A stretch of DNA of 46,033 nt, taken from the IMG/VR virus record IMGVR_UViG_3300044801_000258, positions 1 to 46,033 of that record; one strand, 5' to 3'. Below, in pieces: positions 30,451 to 36,571 of this stretch (position 1 is the stretch's first letter; every line of letters starts with the position of its first letter). The notes below the pieces were generated by a model. That model saw nothing but the letters and a program-made list of their open reading frames with translations. It ran no database searches and was not told the origin of the DNA. Source of the DNA: a virus. The translations under genes were made by a program, and so were the position numbers.

Positions 30451-30523
30451 AGCGGCCATGGAGCTCGCCCTGGCGGATGATGGGCAGGAGCCGGAAGTTC
30501 ATGTGGAAGATATTTACTGGTAG
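30332..30523 (+). CDS. overlapping T-like chaperone extension
   Basis: 63 residues (LLAAAGQLGRIYGRLPVEVL, then NWRINEAAMELALADDG) in the +1 (equivalently -2) frame relative to the G-like gene. This is the frame in which the sequence looks protein-like. It can be reached by a programmed frameshift near CGAAAACC (30350-30357), or from an internal ATG at 30332 or 30341. The overlap of 119 bases is typical of G/GT pairs. Confidence 0.6.
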   Translation: MSFMAANENLLAAAGQLGRIYGRLPVEVLSQPVANWRINEAAMELALADDGQEPEVHVEDIYW

Positions 30524-30554
30524 GGAACAGGGAACAGGGAATAGGGAATAGAGA
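30523..30554. repeat. GGGAACAGGGAATAG array
   Basis: Four degenerate 7-bp units immediately upstream of the tape-measure start; related arrays at 8247-8280 and 41890-41911. Confidence 0.6.
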
Positions 30555-32342
30555 ATGGGCGCAGGAAACAGCCTCGGGCTGCTGTTTCAGATTGATGCCG
30601 ATCCCAGCAAGGCGCAGGAAGCCATCGCCAATTTCGAGGCATCGACGGGCAAAAGCCTGGAAAAGGCCACCAGCGCGGCCAAACCGTTTGACGACGCGCT
30701 GCTCTCCAACCGTGAGAATGCGCGGCTGCTCAGCGAAGAGCTGGGCGTTCACTTGCCGCGCGCCGTGACCAGCGCTTTCGGCAAGATGCTGCCGGAGATC
30801 GCCGGGCTGGGCACGGCGCTCCTGGGGGTTTTCGCGGTCGAAGAAGCAGTTAAGTTCGGCGAGAAGATCCTAAAGCTCAGAGATGATTTCAACGAGGTCG
30901 CGCAATCTGAAAGAGTGATGAATGAGATTGGGAAAGAAAATATTTCCCTTATCGAGCAGGGTGCGAGGAAGAGTGAGGACTACGCGCGTCAGCAGCTTAG
31001 GCTGACTATCGCGCAAGAACAGGCACAGCAGGCGACCGTGGACGCCATGCGGGAAGCTGAACACGGCCTCGGGGCGATAAACCCATTGACTGCGCAGGCC
31101 ATTCAGGCCTGGACGTACTGGACCGGTGAATCCAAGGAGCTGAAGCAGGCTCAGGCCGAGCTGATCGGCCAGCAGAAACTTCTACTCGGACTCTCCAAAA
31201 TCATCGGAGAAGATGAAACCGAGCGACACAAGAAAGCTGCCGAGGCCGCCAAGCACGCCGCTGCAGAAGCGAGGCGCCGGTCGAAAGAAGAGAGTGAATT
31301 CATTATCCAGCTCACGGGGGAAGCCGACCGCTCCACGAAGCAGATGGAGAAGTGGCACGAGGAGTGGCTGAAAGCCATCGGGATGCCGGAGGAAGTGAAG
31401 TTCTCGCTCCAGGAGATCAACCGCCAGATCAATTCAAGCGGCCTGGCAGCGGCTGCGGCGTTGCCACAGATGACGGCGCTGGGCGGAAGCTTTCAGAAAC
31501 TCACGGAAGCGCAGCGGGCGGCACTGCCGCTGAGCGCGGCAACCACCGACGCGCTCTTGAGGCAGGCGCAGCACATCCACGAAGTTGTGGCGGAGATGGA
31601 GACGCACGAGATCCCGGCGCGGCGGCGCATCGAGCTCGAATACGAGAAGCAGGTAGATGCCGCCAAGCGCGAGATTGCCGCGCTGCGCAACGAATACGCA
31701 GAGCACAAAATCACGCGCGCGCAGATGGAAGCCGACGAGGCGGCCTACACGCGGGTGATGGTGGATCTGGCGGAGCAGCGCAAGAAAGCGGAGAAGGCGG
31801 AGAGGGACGCTCAACGGGAATCCCTGGAAGCGCAGGCTGGGGCGATTGTCGACCAGATCGCCAACCTGACGGGGAATGTCAAGGCGGCGGCGGCGATTCG
31901 CGGGGCTTACGATGCCGCGCTGGCCATCGAGTGGTGGGCGAGGTTTATTGCCAGCTCCGGCACGGACGGGCATGCGGCGCTGGCCGCAACGCAGTATACG
32001 CTGGCGGCAGTCGAGATGTTTAAACTGGCCGGAAAGAGCCATCCGGCAGCCTCAGGCGTGGGCGCTGGGGCAGGCGGCGGGGGATACCGCGAGGAGACCT
32101 ACGGCGGGCGCGCCGAGCGCGCTGGGGGCGGTGGAGGCGGCGGGGGCGAGAGCGAACGAGAGCTCGCTGGCGCGGGGCTTGCTCCGGGGGCGCAAGGATC
32201 GAGTGGCGGGCGGCTGAATGTATATATTTTGAACGAATCCGAGCAGGCGCGATTTTTCGCCGATGGTATCAACAAGGCCGATGCGGCGGGACATTTTATG
32301 CAAGTTTCGACGGCGCGGCGGTCGGCGCCGGCACAAGGGTAG
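30555..32342 (+). CDS. tape measure protein (short)
   Basis: 595 residues. The N-terminal part (ADPSKAQEAIANFEASTGKS) and a hydrophobic stretch (LPEIAGLGTALLGVFAVEE) are followed by long coiled coils (ERHKKAAEAAKHAAAEARRR; RIELEYEKQVDAAKREIAAL) and a Gly-rich tail. It would set tail length; at 595 residues the tail would be rather short, roughly 90 nm by the usual length rule. A Gly-rich region (about 505-560) precedes the C-terminus. Confidence 0.78.
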   Translation: MGAGNSLGLLFQIDADPSKAQEAIANFEASTGKSLEKATSAAKPFDDALLSNRENARLLSEELGVHLPRAVTSAFGKMLPEIAGLGTALLGVFAVEEAVKFGEKILKLRDDFNEVAQSERVMNEIGKENISLIEQGARKSEDYARQQLRLTIAQEQAQQATVDAMREAEHGLGAINPLTAQAIQAWTYWTGESKELKQAQAELIGQQKLLLGLSKIIGEDETERHKKAAEAAKHAAAEARRRSKEESEFIIQLTGEADRSTKQMEKWHEEWLKAIGMPEEVKFSLQEINRQINSSGLAAAAALPQMTALGGSFQKLTEAQRAALPLSAATTDALLRQAQHIHEVVAEMETHEIPARRRIELEYEKQVDAAKREIAALRNEYAEHKITRAQMEADEAAYTRVMVDLAEQRKKAEKAERDAQRESLEAQAGAIVDQIANLTGNVKAAAAIRGAYDAALAIEWWARFIASSGTDGHAALAATQYTLAAVEMFKLAGKSHPAASGVGAGAGGGGYREETYGGRAERAGGGGGGGGESERELAGAGLAPGAQGSSGGRLNVYILNESEQARFFADGINKADAAGHFMQVSTARRSAPAQG

Positions 32343-32395
32343 GCCCGAATCCGCCGCGGCGGATTCGGCCCAGGGCGAGCGCCGCTCGCCCCTAC
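32342..32395. repeat. two adjacent palindromes
   Basis: GAATCCGCC-GCGGCGGATTC (32347-32366, inside longer GGCC arms) and GGGCGAGC-GCC-GCTCGCCCCTAC (32373-32395) fill the gap after the tape-measure gene. Confidence 0.65.
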
Positions 32396-32406
32396 GATGA
32401 CAAACA

Positions 32407-32790
32407 ATGTCGAATCCGCAAATTATTTACAACCCGGGCACGGGGCCAGTGACGCTCACCATCGTGCGCCCCATGCGGTTTCAGTGCGCCTACGATTACC
32501 AGTCAGTGCGGCACGACAACATCGCTTCCAGCGGCGTCCGCGAAGCGATATTCGAGCGCATCGACACTTTTCTAAACTTCACCATGGAGTGGGTGGGGAT
32601 TGGCGCGGACGTCGAGGCTTGGAACGCCTTCATGTCCTATGCGCTCGAGGGCGGCCAGTTTCAGTACTTCCCGGACGGTTCGCAGCCGGCTTACGCGAAC
32701 TACTGGCTCGAGGATACGAACTGGAAAGCCGCCTATAAGTCGCCGGCGCAGTACACCTTCAAGATGAAGTGGCGGCTGGTGGTCGCTTGA
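32407..32790 (+). CDS. distal tail protein candidate
   Basis: 127 residues. MSNPQIIYNPGTGPVTLTIV, then FNFTMEWVGIGADVEAWNAFM-like and TFKMKWRLVVA ends. Located between tape measure and tip genes, it resembles small baseplate/DIT-type proteins of siphophages in order and size. Low sequence evidence. Confidence 0.5.
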   Translation: MSNPQIIYNPGTGPVTLTIVRPMRFQCAYDYQSVRHDNIASSGVREAIFERIDTFLNFTMEWVGIGADVEAWNAFMSYALEGGQFQYFPDGSQPAYANYWLEDTNWKAAYKSPAQYTFKMKWRLVVA

Positions 32791-32832
32791 ATCGGGGTCA
32801 TCGGGTGATCGGGTCATTGAGTCATTGAAGAA
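32790..32832. repeat. ATCGGGGTCATCGGG array
   Basis: ATCGGGGTCATCGGGTGATCGGGTCATTGAGTCATTGAAGAAC. Forward half only, no clear inverse arm. Confidence 0.55.
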
Positions 32833-32850
32833 CGAACTAAAGGAGAAACG

Positions 32851-33771
32851 ATGGAAAAACAATCGAGCAAGAGATTTGAAACAGTAGCGTCCATCGCCAT
32901 TGTGGCGCTCTTTGCGGGCATGGCGATGTTTTTGAATGGCGGGCGGCTGGCAGCGCAGATGTCCGAATCGCAAAGGACTAACGAAGCTCTGGCGATCCGG
33001 GCCGGTTATCACCGCGAGATGTGGGAAAACGGGGTGCCGGATATCAAGGGGCTGCTGGATGAGGCTTTCAGAAAGCCTCAGAATTGGGTGCATGTGATAG
33101 CGCGCCACGCGGATGGCAGGGTATTTCTCGACGAATGGAGCCACAACCTGCGGACTAACGCAGGCGAGGTTTGGCAGGAAGGGCTGATGGGAGCCAACAG
33201 CGGGGCCGCCTCGGCTCTCTATATTGCGCTTACGAACACCGCGATCACCCCTGCCACAACGGACACTACCCTGTCGGGTGAAATTGCCGCCAACGGTTTG
33301 TCTCGGACACTTGGTACCGCTGCTTACTATTCTTCCGGCATCTGGTCCGGGACTTACACGAGCGGCGGAAGCATAACCGGCAGCACTGGCCAGACCTGTA
33401 CACTCGCGACTTTCGGCAACAGTTGCTCCGGCACTGCCGCAAGCGTGGCGCTGACGAGCACAAATACCATTGCTGGCTCGACCGCGCTGGTCTTCTCGAA
33501 TCACGGGACGAGTTGCACAGCCGCCTCCACCTCCGCGACATTGGGTTCGGGCACAGCAACTTGTAGCGGTTCGGCAACACTCAGCACGGTCTTCGGAGCC
33601 AACGTCTATTCGGTCAGCAACACTTTTACGGCTACCGGAACGCAGGCAGCGCAGGCGGCGGGAATCTTCACGGCTGGCTCCGTGGGAACGATGGTCTTTG
33701 AGAGCACCTTCATTCAGGCATCGCTCGCGGCGACCGATACGCTGGCAGTGTCGGATACGATCACGTTTTGA
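32851..33771 (+). CDS. tail-tip protein with N-terminal membrane segment
   Basis: 306 residues, AAAGGAG site. Residues 14-32 form a hydrophobic segment (VASIAIVALFAGMAMFLNG). Then comes a soluble part (VHVIARHADGRVFLDEWSHN; GLMGANSGAASALYIALTNT) like phage tail structural proteins. A Ser/Thr/Gly/Cys-rich module (about residues 167-243) follows that is also present in the spike at 42596. The C-terminal SLAATDTLAVSDTITF is typical of phage tail proteins. Confidence 0.58.
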   Translation: MEKQSSKRFETVASIAIVALFAGMAMFLNGGRLAAQMSESQRTNEALAIRAGYHREMWENGVPDIKGLLDEAFRKPQNWVHVIARHADGRVFLDEWSHNLRTNAGEVWQEGLMGANSGAASALYIALTNTAITPATTDTTLSGEIAANGLSRTLGTAAYYSSGIWSGTYTSGGSITGSTGQTCTLATFGNSCSGTAASVALTSTNTIAGSTALVFSNHGTSCTAASTSATLGSGTATCSGSATLSTVFGANVYSVSNTFTATGTQAAQAAGIFTAGSVGTMVFESTFIQASLAATDTLAVSDTITF

Positions 33772-33772
33772 C

Positions 33773-33833
33773 CGTAGGGGCACGGCTTGCCGTGCCCTCA
33801 TCGAAAGGGCACGGCTTGACGTGCCCCTACTGA
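33773..33833. repeat. double GTAGGGGCACGG palindrome (unoccupied cassette target)
   Basis: GTAGGGGCACGGCTTGCCGTGCCC, a TCATCGAAAG core, then a second GGGCACGGC..GCCCCTAC palindrome. It is nearly the same as the sequence that, at 34267-34556, is interrupted by cassette E3. Confidence 0.75.
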
Positions 33834-33853
33834 AAATTGAAAGGGATGAAAAC

Positions 33854-34261
33854 ATGAAAAAGCTTCGATGTCTTATCTTTTTCGTTTGTGGGTTGGCTAT
33901 TGCCTCCGCGGTTGCTGCGGCGCAAACGCAGAACCACGGGGTCACGGTCACATGGGTCGCTTCGGCTTGTTCGGCGGCCGCTCCAGGCACATGCTCGTCT
34001 TTTGGCTACAACGTTTTCGAGGGGCCGGCGAGTGGCCAGGAATCCACGGCGCCATTTAACGCGTCTCTAATCTCCGGCCTGACGTTTACCGATAATGGCG
34101 CGACCATGAATGCCTATTTGGGAACGACTCGATGTTACGTCATCCAGGCGCAGGAGATAACCTCGGGGCTGACGCTGAGCAGCGCGAACAGCCCCGAGGT
34201 TTGCTTTTCATTTCCCAATCAGCCATCGGCCCCCGGAACGGCCGCAATTTCCCCCCATTAG
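33854..34261 (+). CDS. exported fibronectin-like domain protein
   Basis: 135 residues. Signal peptide (KKLRCLIFFVCGLAIASAVAAA) with cleavage likely after AAA, AAGGGATG site. The mature part (HGVTVTWVASACS; SFGYNVFEGP; TTRCYVIQAQEI) has the pattern of a fibronectin type III-like domain with paired Cys. Likely a tail-tip adhesin or an exported protein carried by the phage. Confidence 0.58.
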   Translation: MKKLRCLIFFVCGLAIASAVAAAQTQNHGVTVTWVASACSAAAPGTCSSFGYNVFEGPASGQESTAPFNASLISGLTFTDNGATMNAYLGTTRCYVIQAQEITSGLTLSSANSPEVCFSFPNQPSAPGTAAISPH

Positions 34262-34301
34262 GATAGGGTAGGGGCACGGCTTGCCGTGCCCCCATCGAAA
34301 G

Positions 34302-34525
34302 GGGACTTATATAGTTAACTCCCTCACGGGAAGAAAAGAGGAATGACATGAAGTTTACCTTCACAATCATCTATACGGACAAAGACGGAATTTTTGGACA
34401 GGTGGATGGGACGGCTGATGCAGTTGAAAGCACCGTCATTGCTGACCAAATCGGGGCTTTGATTCGCAGCGGAGTTCGAGATTTGACCTTGGATGTGAAG
34501 CAAGGGAGTTAAGTATATAAACCCC
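34302..34525 (+). mobile_element. TIR cassette E3 carrying a 54-residue ORF
   Basis: 224 bp. Left end GGGACTTATATAGTTAAC..., the inverse of the right end GGGGTTTATATACTTAAC...; 20 of the first 23 positions agree. The 8-bp direct repeats ATCGAAAG flank it (34294-34301 and 34526-34533). The interrupted sequence is a double GTAGGGGC palindrome whose uninterrupted near-copy is at 33773-33833. No transposase. Confidence 0.85.
34348..34512 (+). CDS. 54-residue passenger protein of cassette E3
   Basis: Starts MKFTFTIIYTDKDGIFGQVD and ends DLTLDVKQGS, with a GAAAAGAGG site. Strand-helix layout, no known family. Codon use is more AT-rich than in the phage genes. Its TAA stop is inside the right terminal repeat, as in the other two cassettes. 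Confidence 0.6.
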   Translation: MKFTFTIIYTDKDGIFGQVDGTADAVESTVIADQIGALIRSGVRDLTLDVKQGS

Positions 34526-34559
34526 ATCGAAAGGGCGCGGCAAGCCGTGCCCCTACAGC

Positions 34560-36227
34560 ATGCTGAAGCGTCTCATTCTCGCTCTATTCTTCCTGGTGGC
34601 GGCATCGCCCGCCTGGGGGCAGGCTCCGGTTGGTTACTGGACGCTCAATGGGGATGCGCTGGATCATTCTGGCGGCAGCAACAACGGTACATGGTACGGC
34701 ACCCAAACAGGCACCAGCGGCTACTATTCACCAGGCGACGGCCAGACCTGGGCGGGAACTTTCGACGGCAGCACCGATTACGTGGATATGGGCGAGATCT
34801 CGCTCGAAGCGGGCAGCACACAGAGCTTTACTTTGCGGATGAACTCTAGCATTACAGGAAAACTCCTGTTCGCGCACGGAGCTGATGGCTCTGCAGGGTT
34901 CTACCTCTACGGGGCTTCAAGCTCAACCATAAGGTGGGAACTCAATTCGAACGGGAGTGACTACACTGATTACACTTGCACCTTTTCGGCGTTCGACGGT
35001 AACTGGCATGATCTGGCACTGACCAACAGTTCCGGCACAGTGGTTGCTTACGGCGACGGCAATTCGCTTTCCTGCTCGACAAGCTCGGGGGGTGGTGGTT
35101 TCACTGGGACAGTTGGGACAAACAATTTGTCGCACTTGTACATCGGAAACTACGACACCAGCGGATATAAATTCAGTGGGCTCATGCAGAGTGTCCGCAT
35201 TTATGGCTACACGCTGTCGGCTAGTCAGGTCGCCGACCTACACACTATCAATGGCCTGATTTATAGTGCAAACCTAAGTGAGAGCAACACGGCCTCGGAT
35301 GGGATCGCGCGCTTGGCGGTGCACGGGCGGCGGGACAGCGAGACCAATACCGCCTCGGATGCCATTTCGAGGATGGCCGCCTTCGGTCGGACGGATAGCG
35401 AGACCAACACCACCTCGGATGCCATTTCGAGGAGGGCCGCCTTCGGTCGGACGGATAGCGAGACCAACACCACCTCCGATTCATTGGCTCGGTTGGCAGG
35501 CTTCGGCCGGTCTGACAGCGAGAGCAACACAGCCTCGGATGCGCTCGCCCGCGTAGCGGCCTATCTCAGCGAAGCGGCGATGAGCGAGACGAATACGGCC
35601 TCCGATGAGATCGGTCGCAGCGTGGCTTTCGAGCGCGCAGCGAGGGAGGCCAATACCGCCCTCGATGCGCTGGCGCGCATGGCGGCCTACGGACGCGTCG
35701 GCAGCGAAACGAACGTGGCCACTGACGCGGTGGGGACCTCGGAGACCGTGCCGGGCACTTACAGCGCGATGCTGTACGAAACCTACGTCGCTTCAGACGC
35801 CATCGCGCGCATGGTGGTCTATGCACGCAGCGCGAGCGAGGTCAACGCCGCTTCCGATGCGCTCACGCGCCTGTGTAGCGTGATTCGCGCCGCAGCCGAA
35901 AGCAATCCCGCGTCTGATTCCCTGCTGCGCCTGGCGGTGTACCAGCGCAACGAGGGCGAGAGCAATCCCGCTTCCGACCTGGTGGCGCGCTCTTGGGGGG
36001 GCACGAGGGCGCTTCTCGAAGCGCCCCTACCGATTTCCGACAGCCTCAGCCGTATCATGGCTGCATTTCGAGGCGATAGCGAAATCCTGACCTTCAGCGA
36101 CGTGGTTATCGTCGTTCGGGGCTATAAGGTCATCGTCCTGCCGAGGCACCAGCTTACAGAACCGGGCAGGGCGAAAACGGGCGCCGTGCCGGAGCGGGTG
36201 AAGACCGGCGAGGCGCCGGTACATTAG
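34560..36227 (+). CDS. exported LamG-like tail protein with 20-residue tandem repeats
   Basis: 555 residues. Signal peptide (KRLILALFFLVAASPAWGQA), then a LamG/concanavalin domain (about 25-235: GYWTLNGDALDHSGG; GTFDGSTDYVDMG; SVRIYGYTLSASQVADLH). About twelve repeats of the SETNTASDAISRMAAFGRTD type follow (about 240-495), and then a short basic tail. A GTAGGGGC-type palindrome (35995-36030) is read as GGTRALLEAPLP near the end. Likely a glycan-binding tail fibre whose repeat region sets its length. Confidence 0.62.
   Translation: MLKRLILALFFLVAASPAWGQAPVGYWTLNGDALDHSGGSNNGTWYGTQTGTSGYYSPGDGQTWAGTFDGSTDYVDMGEISLEAGSTQSFTLRMNSSITGKLLFAHGADGSAGFYLYGASSSTIRWELNSNGSDYTDYTCTFSAFDGNWHDLALTNSSGTVVAYGDGNSLSCSTSSGGGGFTGTVGTNNLSHLYIGNYDTSGYKFSGLMQSVRIYGYTLSASQVADLHTINGLIYSANLSESNTASDGIARLAVHGRRDSETNTASDAISRMAAFGRTDSETNTTSDAISRRAAFGRTDSETNTTSDSLARLAGFGRSDSESNTASDALARVAAYLSEAAMSETNTASDEIGRSVAFERAAREANTALDALARMAAYGRVGSETNVATDAVGTSETVPGTYSAMLYETYVASDAIARMVVYARSASEVNAASDALTRLCSVIRAAAESNPASDSLLRLAVYQRNEGESNPASDLVARSWGGTRALLEAPLPISDSLSRIMAAFRGDSEILTFSDVVIVVRGYKVIVLPRHQLTEPGRAKTGAVPERVKTGEAPVH
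35277..36045 (+). repeat. 60-bp tandem repeat region inside the LamG-like gene
   Basis: Direct DNA repeats with a 60-bp period; the copies at 35337-35396 and 35397-35456 are almost identical, and others diverge. Near-identical neighbours allow unequal recombination. Confidence 0.75.
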
Positions 36228-36238
36228 GGAATAGGTAT

Positions 36239-36262
36239 GGCCGAGCGCCGCTCGGCCCTACG
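36239..36262. repeat. GGCCGAGC palindrome
   Basis: GGCCGAGC-GCC-GCTCGGCC followed by CTACG, a GTAGGG-type palindrome in inverse orientation, directly before the gene at 36266. Confidence 0.6.
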
Positions 36263-36265
36263 ACG

Positions 36266-36469
36266 ATGATTGCCGGTAATCAAACCTGGGTGAACGCGTT
36301 GGGGCAGCAGCAGAAGCGGCCGCTCTACGTTTTGCTGATTCCGTGGTTCGGGCTGTATCTCGCAAGTTTCTCGCTGGCTGGCCCGGGCGTTGAGACCGTG
36401 ATCGTGCCACCGCCCGCAGCAAGCGGCTGGGGAGTGATTCTGTGGGGTATCGGAGGGTGGGGCACGTAG
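36266..36469 (+). CDS. small hydrophobic protein
   Basis: 67 residues. MIAGNQTWVNALGQQQKRPL, one hydrophobic stretch (YVLLIPWFGLYLASFSL) and a Gly/Trp-rich end. No ribosome-binding site is evident. It may be a small tail or membrane protein. Genuine coding status is likely but not certain. Confidence 0.4.
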   Translation: MIAGNQTWVNALGQQQKRPLYVLLIPWFGLYLASFSLAGPGVETVIVPPPAASGWGVILWGIGGWGT

Positions 36470-36571
36470 CAGATCGGGCCATCGGGTGATCGGTTCATCG
36501 AGCCATTGAAGAACAGCGACCCGATGGACAGATGGTTCGATGGCCAGATGACCCGATGACCCGATAATGTG
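36470..36571. repeat. inverted ATCGGGCC array
   Basis: ATCGGGCCATCGGGTGATCG...AGCCATTGAAGAACAGCG is followed by ACCCGATGGACAGATGG...ATGACCCGATGACCCGATAA. Fills the entire gap before the hub gene. Confidence 0.65.

Noticed and set aside
35277-36045. Regular 60-bp direct repeats that could suggest a CRISPR array
   Set aside because: Units are contiguous, translated in frame as a 20-residue protein repeat, and have no alternating unique spacers.
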